A DNA stretch of 64,000 bases from Myxococcales bacterium (GTDB lineage: Bacteria > Myxococcota_A > UBA796 > GCA-2862545). Of the stretch, positions 35,018 to 43,201 are shown in pieces. Both the position numbers and the translations under genes were made by a program. Every line of letters starts with the position of its first letter. The first letter of the stretch is position 1. The DNA lies in NCBI GenBank assembly GCA_019634415.1, contig JAHQVJ010000248.1, positions 1 through 64,000 on the forward strand, written 5' to 3'. The notes beneath the pieces are model-generated. The model saw only the letters and a list, made by a program, of their open reading frames with translations, was not told where the DNA came from and made no database searches.

Positions 35018-36297
35018 TTGGCGCGGAGGCGCGCGAGGACCGTGCGGGCACGGTCCACCGAGAAGTCCTTGCTGCGCACCAGCTCCACCGTGACGTCGCT
35101 CACCTCGCCGGGCGTCGCGCCCGCGGTGGCTGCCACCGTGCGGGCGTGCATGCGCATGTGTCCGCACTGGATCCCCTCGGTCGCCAACGCCTTCAGGGCT
35201 CCCAGGTTCTGGGCCAGGCCCACGGCGGCAGCGATCCCCGACAGCTCCCGGGCGCCCTGCACACCGAGCAGCTTCAGGTTGGCCTGGACCGTCGGGTGCA
35301 CCTTGATGGGGCCGCCCACGGTCCCGAACTGCATGGGCACCTCGATGGAGCCCATCAGGTGGCCGTCGGCCGGATCGATCTCCCAGCGCGTGAGCGGTCG
35401 GTACTGGCCGTCGCGGCAGCAGTAGGCGTGCGCGCCCGCCTCGATGGCGCGCCAGTCGTTTCCGGTGGCGATGGCGACGGCGTCGATGCCGTTCATCACG
35501 CCCTTGTTGTGGGTGGCGGCGCGGTAGGGATCGGCCCAGGCGAAGCGCCAGGCGGCTGCGATTCGCTCGGCCACCTGCTCACCGGGCATCTCCTCGGTGG
35601 CCAACACGGCGGGATCGATGCGCACGCGCGCACGGGAGCAGCGGCGATCCGCCAGGTTCGACAGGATCCGCAGGCCCACGGTCTCGCCCGTGATCTCCGC
35701 CACCGTGGGGGCGAGGTGCTCCACCAGGGTGTTGATCATGTTCGCGCCCATGGCGTCGACCACGTCGAGCACCACGTGGAGCACCACCATGTCCTCGACG
35801 GGTCGGTCGGGCTCCTCGTAGCGCAGGTGGCGAACCTCGAGATCCACCAGGCCACCGCCGCGTGCCTCGAGGCGGGGATGCACGCCCTGGGCTTCCTCGC
35901 GCAGGCGCGGCAGCGCCGCGGTCAGTCGCTGGGTGCACCGGTCCACGTCGTCCACGCCCATCAGCTGCAGCTGACCGATCATGTGCGAGGGATCCGACTC
36001 CGCCTCGAACCCACCACACGAGCGCGCGAGCTTGGCCATGTGGGAGACGGCGGCCACCACCGAGGGCTCCTCCACGACCATGGGGACGATGCGCTCCCGA
36101 TCGTTGATCAGGAAGTTCACGGCCGCCGCGCAGGGCAGGGAGAAGGTGGAGATCACGTTCTCCACCATCAGGTTGGCGGCCTCGAGGCTCAGCCCGGCGT
36201 CGTAGCCGGCCACACCGTCGGTGCCGAGGTGCTCCTGCAGGCGCTGGAGGCGCTGAGCAGGAGGCAGCTTGTAGAAGCCGGGAATGCGAGAGCTCAC
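35014..36297 (-). CDS. mvaA: Class II hydroxymethylglutaryl-CoA reductase
   Basis: The 427-residue protein is a class II (bacterial) HMG-CoA reductase. Visible active-site segments are ENVISTFSLPCAAAVNF (46-62), the glutamate in VVEEPSVVAA (74-83), the substrate lysine in THNKGVMNGIDAV (262-274), ATGND (277-281) and the catalytic histidine His380 in CGHMRMHAR. It makes mevalonate from HMG-CoA. HMG-CoA synthase and IPP isomerase are not in this window. The start GTG 36297 is the only one that gives a family-like N-terminus (SSRIPGFYKL). It is the first gene of a five-gene operon and is divergent from a GbsR-like regulator. Confidence 0.93.
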   Translation of the reverse strand: MSSRIPGFYKLPPAQRLQRLQEHLGTDGVAGYDAGLSLEAANLMVENVISTFSLPCAAAVNFLINDRERIVPMVVEEPSVVAAVSHMAKLARSCGGFEAESDPSHMIGQLQLMGVDDVDRCTQRLTAALPRLREEAQGVHPRLEARGGGLVDLEVRHLRYEEPDRPVEDMVVLHVVLDVVDAMGANMINTLVEHLAPTVAEITGETVGLRILSNLADRRCSRARVRIDPAVLATEEMPGEQVAERIAAAWRFAWADPYRAATHNKGVMNGIDAVAIATGNDWRAIEAGAHAYCCRDGQYRPLTRWEIDPADGHLMGSIEVPMQFGTVGGPIKVHPTVQANLKLLGVQGARELSGIAAAVGLAQNLGALKALATEGIQCGHMRMHARTVAATAGATPGEVSDVTVELVRSKDFSVDRARTVLARLRAK

Positions 36298-36326
36298 GCA
36301 GCAGAGGTATCTTTCGCGGCCTCGGA

Positions 36327-36344
36327 TTTCAATCCGGATTGAAA
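36327..36344. promoter_or_regulatory. 18-bp perfect palindrome, probable operator of the mevalonate operon
   Basis: The sequence TTTCAATCCGGATTGAAA is a perfect 18-bp palindrome located 30-47 bases upstream of the HMG-CoA reductase start. MarR/GbsR dimers bind palindromes of this length. It sits where the core promoter of the reductase gene should be (a TTGCAA at 36371-36366 on the minus strand with an AT-rich stretch over the palindrome), so binding here would block transcription. Confidence 0.65.
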
Positions 36345-36374
36345 ATTCACCGTGAGCCGGTTTGCAACCAGTTG

Positions 36375-36392
36375 GTTCAGTATTGACTGAAC
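36375..36392. promoter_or_regulatory. Second inverted repeat, probable operator of the GbsR-like gene
   Basis: GTTCAGT-ATTG-ACTGAAC has 7-base perfect arms with a 4-base spacer. It overlaps the -35 box (TTGACT) of the regulator's promoter, and its TTCA/TGAA half-sites resemble those of the 18-bp palindrome 30 bases away (TTCAAT/ATTGAA). This suggests the same protein binds both sites and autoregulates. A further imperfect repeat AACCA-GT-TGGTT lies at 36366-36377. Confidence 0.55.
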
Positions 36393-36411
36393 TTTCTGTA
36401 CGAACTATCCT
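36383..36411 (+). promoter_or_regulatory. Sigma70 promoter of the GbsR-like/PEP-enzyme operon
   Basis: TTGACT (36383-36388), a 17-base spacer and TATCCT (36406-36411) form a good housekeeping promoter. The expected start of transcription is near 36418, only about 16 bases before the ATG at 36434. CGGGAGGA (36421-36430) serves as ribosome binding site. Confidence 0.6.
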
Positions 36412-36433
36412 CCGGTGAGTCGCGGGAGGACGG

Positions 36434-36883
36434 ATGGAGCAAGCGCACGCGGAGTTCGTGGAGCAGGTCGCGCTGCACTGGGAGCAGTACGGCTTGCCGC
36501 GCATCGGGGGGCGCATCTTGGGGTGGCTGCTCGTCTGCGATCCCCCCCATCGCTCTGCCAGCCAGCTCGCGCAGGAGCTGTCCGTCAGCAAGGGCAGCGT
36601 GAGCTCGATGACGCGCTTGCTGTTGTCGTCTGGCAGCCTGGAGGTGGTCCCGGTGGCGGGAGGGCGGGGCACGTTCTACCGCGTCACCCACGACGGCTTC
36701 GGGCAGCGCTTCGAGCGCAAGCTGGCGATGATGGTGGGCTTCCGATCCTTGCTGGAGCGGGCACTACAGCTCGCTCCTGCCACACGTCGAGACGATCTCG
36801 AGGAGCTGACGGCGATGTATCGCTTCCTGGAGCGGGAGCTGCCGCTGCTGTTCGAGCGGTGGCGGGACGAGCGCCATGCATGA
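36434..36883 (+). CDS. GbsR/MarR-family transcriptional regulator
   Basis: The 149-residue protein has an N-terminal helix, a winged helix (about 30-85, with SASQLAQELSVSKGSVSSMTR as recognition region and VAGGRGTFYRV as wing) and a C-terminal helical dimerisation part. The start of the protein (EFVEQVALHWEQYGLPRIGGRILGWLL) is typical of GbsR-like regulators. It overlaps the following PEP-utilising enzyme gene by 8 bases, and is divergent from the mevalonate operon with two palindromes between them, so it likely controls both units. Confidence 0.87.
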   Translation: MEQAHAEFVEQVALHWEQYGLPRIGGRILGWLLVCDPPHRSASQLAQELSVSKGSVSSMTRLLLSSGSLEVVPVAGGRGTFYRVTHDGFGQRFERKLAMMVGFRSLLERALQLAPATRRDDLEELTAMYRFLERELPLLFERWRDERHA

Positions 36884-39452
36884 GCCGATCGACGGGGCCT
36901 GTACCGACGAGGTTGCGGTGCTCGGTGGGAAGGGGGCGTCGCTGGTGCGGATGGCGCGCCTGGGGCTGCCCGTTCCGGGGGGACACGTGCTCACCACGGC
37001 GTTCTTCGCGCCGTGGTTCGACCAGCTACGGGCCTCCCCCCAGTGGGCTGCGCTGGTGGAAGGGGGGCCGGGGGAGTGGAGCCGGACCTGCCCGCTCGTC
37101 CAGGCCTTCGAGCCCGTGCTCGATTCGCGTCAGGCCGAGGTGCTGAGCGCGTGTGAGGAGCCGGGATTGGTGGCCGTGCGCTCGTCCTCGCCCGAAGAGG
37201 ATCTGGCGGGTGCCTCCTTCGCGGGTGGCTACGAGACACGTCTCGGGGTGGCCGCCGGGGATCTCGAGGAGGCGGTGCGGGCTTGCTTTGCCTCGAGCGT
37301 GGCGGAGCGCGTGCTGCACTACAAGCTCGAGCACGGCTTCGATCCGCTTCAGCCACGCATCGCGGTGGTGGTCCAGCGCCAGCTGCACAGCGAGGTGGCA
37401 GGTGTGGCCTTCTCGCTGAACCCGCTGAGCAACGACTACGACGAGGTCGTGATCGAGGCCGCCTGGGGGCTCGGCGAGTCCGTGGTGGCAGGGCTCACGG
37501 AGCCGGACCACGTCGTGGTGGATCGGGTGTCCTGCAAGGTGCGCGAGCACCGGATCGGGTCCAAGGAGCGCTCCCTGTGGCTCGCCGACGACGGTGGCCA
37601 GGAGGTGCGGGAGGGCTGGCGCAGCGCGGAGTCGTGCCTCACGGATGCGCAGATCCGCGAGCTCGTGGGCCTCGTGGTGAAGGTGGAGGGCCGCTTCGAG
37701 CAACCCGTCGACGTGGAGTGGGCCTGGGCCGACGGAGCGCTCCACGTGCTGCAGGCTCGACCCGTCACGGCCTGGGTGCCCTTGCCCCACGAGCTGCGCA
37801 CCGCCCCAGGCGAGCGTCGTCGCCTGCTGATGGATGCGTCGTTGAGCAACGGCCTCACCCTGAACGTGCCCGTCTCCCCGCTGGGCCTCGACTGGCTGGT
37901 GGAGGTGTTCATGCGGCTGCTGGAGCGCTTCGTGGGCCCCATCGAGCGGGGGGAGGCGCCCTCGGAGGCCCTGTTCTTCGGAGCGGGCGGGCGGCTGTAT
38001 GCCGATCTGTCGCAGCTGCTGTGGATCCAGAGCCCGGCCATGCTGAAGCGCGGCAACCAGGGCGTGGATGCGCTCATGGCCGACACCCTCGGCAACATCG
38101 ACGCGAAGCGCTACCGCAGCGCACGTCGTCCGAAGATGATGAAGCTGCGCTACCTGTGGCGCGTTCCCCGCATGGTGTGGGCCTCCAGGCACGTGGTGGC
38201 TCGGTTGGTGGCCACGGTGCTGGCTCCCGCGTGGGCGCGTCGCCGCTACGATGCCGACATCGCCTCGCTGGAGTCGGATCTGCGCAGTCCGCTCGATCCG
38301 GCGAGGAGCGTACACGACGAGCTGGGCTGCGGCTTCGACGCCCTGTACGATCGTGGCTTCCCGGCGCTGTGGGCAGGGTTGATCGCGGGGATGACCCCCA
38401 TCCTCGCCACGGATGCCTTGGTGGGGGGGCTCGATCGTGCCCTCGCCATGCGGCTGCAGCAGGGCTTCGACGGCAACGTGGTGCTCCGCATGGGGGCCCA
38501 GATGGCGTCGCTGGCCGCGCGGCTTCCGCTGTCGGATCCCGAGCTGGCCGAGCGGATCGAGGCCAGCGCCCTGCCACCCGACCTGCAGCACGACTGGGAC
38601 GCGTGGATGGCCGAGTTCGGCAGCCGCGGCCCCACGGAGATGGATCTGGCGAGCCCGCGCTACGGGGACGACGTGCGCCTCGTGCTCGCTCAGCTGCGCG
38701 CCATGGTGGGCAGCGATCCGGCTGCCGCCCACCAGCGACTGATGCAGCAGCGACGAGAGGCCTTCCGCCAGCTGTGGAAGAGGTCTGTGTGGCGGGCGCT
38801 GCTGCTGTGGTGGCCCCATCGGCTGGCCGAGCGCTTCGCGGGCACGCGCGACACCCCCAAGCACGTGCTCACGGCCTACAACCACCGCATGCGACGCCGT
38901 GCCTTGGTGTTGGGGCGTGAGCTGGTGGCCGAGGGGCGCCTCGATCGCCCGGAGCAGGTCTTCGATCTGCACCTGCACGAGCTTCATGCGCCTGGGGATC
39001 TGCGCTCGCGATGCGTCCACAACCGTCGCTTCCTCGACGAGCTGCGACAGCTCGACGTGGCCTTTCCCCCGGTGATCGACACACGGGGCCGGATCCTGCG
39101 CCCGCGCGCGCTGCCCGAGGTCCCAGGACAGCTCCGCGGCATGGGGGTGTCGGTGGGGGTCGCTCGTGGTCGGGTGCGCAAGCTCAGACATGCCACGCAG
39201 GGCGGCATCGAGCCGGGAGACGTACTGCTGGCCTACACCACTGACCCAGGCTGGACGCCGCTGTTCGTGAACGCTGCCGCCATCGTGCTCGAGATCGGAG
39301 GCACGCTGCAGCACGGTGCGTTGGTGGCTCGGGAGTACGGCAAGCCGTGCGTCGTCGGAATCTCCCGGCTCTTCGATCGCCTCGACGACGGGCAGCTGGT
39401 GGAGGTCGACGGCACGTCGGGGGTCGTGCGGATCATCGACGAGACCCGCTGA
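36876..39452 (+). CDS. PEP-utilising phosphotransferase, PEP synthase/rifampin phosphotransferase-like
   Basis: This 858-residue protein has an N-terminal ATP-grasp domain (LGGKGASLVRMARLGLPVP at 16-34, VAVRSSSPEEDLAGASFAG at about 98-116, DVEWAWADGALHVLQARPV near 283-301), a large central domain of about 400 residues and a C-terminal swivelling phosphohistidine domain with GGTLQHGALVAREYGKP (His813). This three-part layout matches rifampin phosphotransferases and PEP synthase-like enzymes. The middle domain decides the acceptor and shows no clear match. The enzyme likely transfers the beta phosphate of ATP through His813 to a small molecule. It is co-translated with the GbsR-like regulator. 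Confidence 0.8.
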   Translation: MHEPIDGACTDEVAVLGGKGASLVRMARLGLPVPGGHVLTTAFFAPWFDQLRASPQWAALVEGGPGEWSRTCPLVQAFEPVLDSRQAEVLSACEEPGLVAVRSSSPEEDLAGASFAGGYETRLGVAAGDLEEAVRACFASSVAERVLHYKLEHGFDPLQPRIAVVVQRQLHSEVAGVAFSLNPLSNDYDEVVIEAAWGLGESVVAGLTEPDHVVVDRVSCKVREHRIGSKERSLWLADDGGQEVREGWRSAESCLTDAQIRELVGLVVKVEGRFEQPVDVEWAWADGALHVLQARPVTAWVPLPHELRTAPGERRRLLMDASLSNGLTLNVPVSPLGLDWLVEVFMRLLERFVGPIERGEAPSEALFFGAGGRLYADLSQLLWIQSPAMLKRGNQGVDALMADTLGNIDAKRYRSARRPKMMKLRYLWRVPRMVWASRHVVARLVATVLAPAWARRRYDADIASLESDLRSPLDPARSVHDELGCGFDALYDRGFPALWAGLIAGMTPILATDALVGGLDRALAMRLQQGFDGNVVLRMGAQMASLAARLPLSDPELAERIEASALPPDLQHDWDAWMAEFGSRGPTEMDLASPRYGDDVRLVLAQLRAMVGSDPAAAHQRLMQQRREAFRQLWKRSVWRALLLWWPHRLAERFAGTRDTPKHVLTAYNHRMRRRALVLGRELVAEGRLDRPEQVFDLHLHELHAPGDLRSRCVHNRRFLDELRQLDVAFPPVIDTRGRILRPRALPEVPGQLRGMGVSVGVARGRVRKLRHATQGGIEPGDVLLAYTTDPGWTPLFVNAAAIVLEIGGTLQHGALVAREYGKPCVVGISRLFDRLDDGQLVEVDGTSGVVRIIDETR

Positions 39453-41265
39453 TCTTCGCCTCGTCCGTGCCATCGTACAGGGCGTCCATCACCGTCGAGA
39501 AGCGATGGCGCACGTCCGCGCGGGAGATCTTGCCCGAGGCGGTCAGCAGCCCGTTGTCCTGGGTGAAGGGGGTCTGCAGCAGCTGGATGCCGCGAATGCG
39601 CTCGTAGCGCGGGAGATCGCGGTTCACGGCGTCCACGCTGCGCTGCACCCGACGCAGGACCTCCTCGTCGTCCGCCAGCTCCGAGCCCAGCTCCAGCTGT
39701 CGCCGCTCTGCCCAGCTTCGCACGGCGGCGAGGTCGAGGGTGGCGAGTGCGGTGCAGTAGGGATGACCGTCGCCGAAGAGCACCACGTGCTCGAGCAGGG
39801 GGCAGTGGGTCAACAGCAGCTGCTCCACATGGGTGGGAGCCACGTTCTTGCCGGTGCTCGTGACGATGATCTCCTTCTTGCGGCCCGTGATCTTCACGTG
39901 GCCGTCGGGCAGCACGAGTCCGATGTCGCCCGTGCGCAGGAAGCCGTCCTCCGTCAGGGCCGCGGCCGTGCCTGCGCGGTCTCCGAGGTAGCCTCGCATC
40001 ACGCCTCGGCTGCGGAGCAGGATCTCGCCGTCCTCGGCGATGCGCACCTCACAGCCGGGCAGGGGAGGGCCGACCGTGCCGATCTGCACGTCGTCTGGCC
40101 GCTGCACGCAGCTGGCCGCGGCGGACTCGGTGAGTCCGTAGCCCTGCAGCACGGGCAACCCGATGGCGTGGAAGTACACGGCCAGCGGATCGGCGAGGGG
40201 CGCGCTGCCACAGATGATGAACCGGATCCGTCCGCCCAGCTGCTTGCGCAGCGGCGCGAAGACCCACCGGTCGGCGAGCGCCCACTGCGCCTGAAGGGCC
40301 GCGGGAACGGCTCGCTTGGCTCGGATCAGATCGGCACGCCGAACCCCCAGGGCCAGGGCCCAGCGGTAGGCGCGCCAGGAGGCCGTGCCCTGCTGCCGCA
40401 CGGACTGCTCCAGGTGTCGGCGCAGATGCTCCAGGGTGCGGGGCGGCAGCGCGAAGAAGGTGGGGCGGCACTGCTGCAGGTTGCGGAACAGCGTGTGCTG
40501 ATCACGGTCCACCACCGTGGGAATGCCGAGGCGCACGAAGGACAGCTGCAGCACCTTCGCGAACACATGGGCCAAGGGCATCCACAGGAACTGCAGGTCC
40601 GTGGGATCCACGACGCCCAGTGCGTCGATGGCCTCTGCCTCGAACACCCAGGCGTCGTGGGTGAGCATCACGCCCTTGGGCCGTCCCGTGGTGCCCGACG
40701 TGTACAGCAGCGTGGCGAGGTGGTCGGACTCGATGGCCTGATGGGCTCGCTCGTAGTCCTCCGGATGCGCTGCCCCGTGGTCGCGCCCCTCCCGCTCGAA
40801 CGACGCCAGCGACGTGATCCAGGGGTCCTCGGGCGGCTGCCCGTCGCCCAGGAGCACGACCCCCTCGACCCCCGGCAGTCGGCTCCGCAGGGCCTGCAGC
40901 CGAGCGAGCTGCTCGAGGGTGTCCACGAACAGGAAGCGCGCGTCGCAGTCCTTGGCGATGTAGACGAGCTGATCGTCCGTGGCCGACGGGTAGACGGCGG
41001 TGGTGGCGCCTCCGGCACACAGGATCGCCATGTCGGCGAGGATCCACTCCACCGAGGTCTTCGCCCACACGATGCAGCGGTGCTCCGAGGCCAGGCCGCG
41101 GGCGAGGAGTGCATTGGCCAGTGCCTGCACCCGCTTGCCTGCGTCGGCCCAGGTCATGGTTCGCCACATCTCGCCGTCGCGGTAGCGCATGGCGGGGGCG
41201 TCGGGAGTGGAACCCACCCGGTGATGCCACATGTTGGGCACCGATCGGAAGGGGCTCACCAGCAC
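39433..41265 (-). CDS. Long-chain fatty acid-CoA ligase (AMP-binding)
   Basis: This 610-residue member of the ANL superfamily has motif A3 LLYTSGTTGRPKGVMLTH (about 187-204), the A5 region GYGLTESAAAS, A7 TGDIGLVLPDGHVKITGRKKE and the C-terminal lysine region ASGKISR. The layout is that of FAA1-type long-chain acyl-CoA synthetases. It activates a fatty acid to its CoA ester. GTG 41265 lies 7 bases after the MscS stop, so it may be the last gene of the long minus-strand unit. Its 3' end overlaps the PEP-utilising enzyme by 20 bp on the opposite strand. Confidence 0.9.
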   Translation of the reverse strand: MLVSPFRSVPNMWHHRVGSTPDAPAMRYRDGEMWRTMTWADAGKRVQALANALLARGLASEHRCIVWAKTSVEWILADMAILCAGGATTAVYPSATDDQLVYIAKDCDARFLFVDTLEQLARLQALRSRLPGVEGVVLLGDGQPPEDPWITSLASFEREGRDHGAAHPEDYERAHQAIESDHLATLLYTSGTTGRPKGVMLTHDAWVFEAEAIDALGVVDPTDLQFLWMPLAHVFAKVLQLSFVRLGIPTVVDRDQHTLFRNLQQCRPTFFALPPRTLEHLRRHLEQSVRQQGTASWRAYRWALALGVRRADLIRAKRAVPAALQAQWALADRWVFAPLRKQLGGRIRFIICGSAPLADPLAVYFHAIGLPVLQGYGLTESAAASCVQRPDDVQIGTVGPPLPGCEVRIAEDGEILLRSRGVMRGYLGDRAGTAAALTEDGFLRTGDIGLVLPDGHVKITGRKKEIIVTSTGKNVAPTHVEQLLLTHCPLLEHVVLFGDGHPYCTALATLDLAAVRSWAERRQLELGSELADDEEVLRRVQRSVDAVNRDLPRYERIRGIQLLQTPFTQDNGLLTASGKISRADVRHRFSTVMDALYDGTDEAKISGSRR

Positions 41266-41272
41266 GCGGCGC

Positions 41273-42028
41273 TCAGCCTGCCTGCGTCACGGTGAGGGGT
41301 ACGCTGCCGTGCAGCGCGTCCAGCAGTGCGAGCCCCAGGGCGGCACGCACGGCATCATGGGTGGCGCCCTCGGTCCAGGCGTGCAGCTGGATGCGCAGCT
41401 TCGGCCCCGACAGGTCGGTGATCTCGGCGGTGGGTGCAGGCTCGTCGAGCACGCCCTCGAGTGCTGCGGCCGCGTCGCACAGTCGACGGCACACCCCCGA
41501 GGCATCAGCGGTGGGCTCGAGGTCGAGCTGGAGCGTGATGCGGCGGCGGCCCTTGCGCGAGAAGTTCTGAACGGCGGAGGACAGCACCGTCCGGTTGGGG
41601 AGTCGGACGAGGCTTCCGTCGGCCAGCTCCAGGACCAGCGCGAAGGTGCGCTGCTCCACCACGCGACCCTCGTGGTCCCCCACCCGAACCTGCTCGTCCA
41701 CCTCGTAGGGGGCGCGGGCCCGGAGCACGGTGCCCGCTGCGGCATCGGCCAGCGGACCTTGCATGGCGAGGCCCACGGCGAGGGTGGCTGCGGCCAGCAT
41801 CAGGCTCGCCGAGGTCAGGTCGAGGCTCAGGGTCTGCAGCGCAGCGATCGTTCCGATGACCACGATCAAGGGGCGAACGAGTCCGGCGAGCAGCCGCCGG
41901 GTGCTCGCCTCCAGGCCAGTTCGCGTGAGCGCCGAGGCGACCACGCCCGACAACCAGCCACCCACGACCACGGAGGCCGCCACGATGGCGGCAGCGGTGA
42001 CCAGCGTCCACATCAGCTCGGTGCTCAT
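41273..42028 (-). CDS. Small-conductance mechanosensitive channel family protein
   Basis: The 251-residue protein has three N-terminal membrane helices; the pore-lining third helix is ASLMLAAATLAVGLAMQGPLADAAAG (rich in Gly and Ala, about 74-99). The MscS beta domain follows, with YEVDEQVRVGDHEGRVVEQRTF (about 108-129) and LPNRTVLSSAVQNFSRKG (143-160). It should open under membrane tension. Its start overlaps the permease stop by 4 bases. The company of a peptide transporter may reflect osmotic balance, but no direct link is evident. Confidence 0.9.
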   Translation of the reverse strand: MSTELMWTLVTAAAIVAASVVVGGWLSGVVASALTRTGLEASTRRLLAGLVRPLIVVIGTIAALQTLSLDLTSASLMLAAATLAVGLAMQGPLADAAAGTVLRARAPYEVDEQVRVGDHEGRVVEQRTFALVLELADGSLVRLPNRTVLSSAVQNFSRKGRRRITLQLDLEPTADASGVCRRLCDAAAALEGVLDEPAPTAEITDLSGPKLRIQLHAWTEGATHDAVRAALGLALLDALHGSVPLTVTQAG

Positions 42029-43197
42029 TCCGTCCCCCGGAGCTTCGGGTCCGTCGCGTCACGCAACCCGTCGCCCAACATGTTGAACGAAAGCACAGCG
42101 AGCATGATGGTCAACCCCGGGAACACCGAGATCCAGGGTGCGATCCGCAGCGGGTCGCGGCCGTCGTTGATCATCACCCCCCACGTCGAGGTGGGCGGGG
42201 GCACGCCCAGCCCAAGGAACGACAGCCCTGCCTCGGCGAGCATGGTCGTGCCGATGGCCAGCGAGCAGTACACGATCACCGGCGCCATCACGTTGGGGAT
42301 GATGTGGTTGAACAGGATCCGGCCGCGACTCAGGCCCAGGGCCTGCGCTGCCTGCACGAACTCCCGCTGGCGTAGGGACAGGACCTCGCCCCTCACGATG
42401 CGGGCGATTCCCATCCAGACCGTGAGTCCCAAGATGGCCACGATCAGGAAGATGCCCCACACGCCCGTGACCCGGAACAGCCCGACGATGGTGATGAGCA
42501 ACACCAGACGGGGGAGTGCGAGCAAGCCGTCGGTGCCGAACATGAGCACCTTGTCCACCGCGCCCCCGAAGAAGCCCGCCACCGCCCCCACCGTGGTGCC
42601 CACCGTGGCAGCGATGGCCACCGCCACGAACCCGATGGGCAGGCTGATGCGCCCGCCGTAGAGCAAGCGACTGAACACGTCGCGCCCGAACTGGTCCGTA
42701 CCCATGAGGTACTCCCAGCTCGGCGCCACGTTCTGGGGTCCCACGTCCACGTCCAGTGGATCGAAGGGGGCGATCATCGGCGTGAGCACGGTGATGGCCA
42801 TGAGGAACAGCACACCGAACAGGCCCAGCATCCCCGTGGTGTGGCGGAGGAGCGTGCGCAGGAACGCCTGATGGTTGGAGTTGAACTCCTCGTCCGACAG
42901 CTCGCGTGGCCACGCGCGGCGATACGCCACCCACCACAGTCCGACCGTCAGGCCGGCCCAGCCGACCACGGATGCCAGCCCGTGCCACGACAGGCTCCCG
43001 GACGGCCCTCCGAACACCACGTCGCTCAGGCGCGGGAAGCCGGCCACGGCCGCGGAGATCAGGACTGCATCGAGCAAGAGCAGGCCGAGGCCCAAGATGA
43101 TCTCGCCCATCGCCAGGTGTCCGAGGCCTGGCAGCACCAGGCCCGCGCGGGCACGCGCTGGGGCAGTGAAGTCACGGGTGCGAGTGATTGCGGTCAT
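42025..43197 (-). CDS. Dipeptide/oligopeptide ABC transporter permease, DppC-type, with N-terminal extension
   Basis: The C-terminal 280 residues are a typical DppC/OppC permease: MGTDQFGRDVFSRLLYGGR precedes the EAA-like loop (EFVQAAQALGLSRGRILFNHIIPN), with six membrane helices. The N-terminal 110 residues add about three more hydrophobic segments (LVLPGLGHLAMGEIILGLG, VVGWAGLTVGLWWVAY) not found in usual DppC. The transporter's ATPase genes are missing from this cluster and must be elsewhere. It is 4 bases downstream of the DppB-type gene. Confidence 0.9.
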   Translation of the reverse strand: MTAITRTRDFTAPARARAGLVLPGLGHLAMGEIILGLGLLLLDAVLISAAVAGFPRLSDVVFGGPSGSLSWHGLASVVGWAGLTVGLWWVAYRRAWPRELSDEEFNSNHQAFLRTLLRHTTGMLGLFGVLFLMAITVLTPMIAPFDPLDVDVGPQNVAPSWEYLMGTDQFGRDVFSRLLYGGRISLPIGFVAVAIAATVGTTVGAVAGFFGGAVDKVLMFGTDGLLALPRLVLLITIVGLFRVTGVWGIFLIVAILGLTVWMGIARIVRGEVLSLRQREFVQAAQALGLSRGRILFNHIIPNVMAPVIVYCSLAIGTTMLAEAGLSFLGLGVPPPTSTWGVMINDGRDPLRIAPWISVFPGLTIMLAVLSFNMLGDGLRDATDPKLRGTE

Positions 43198-43201
43198 CGC
43201 C

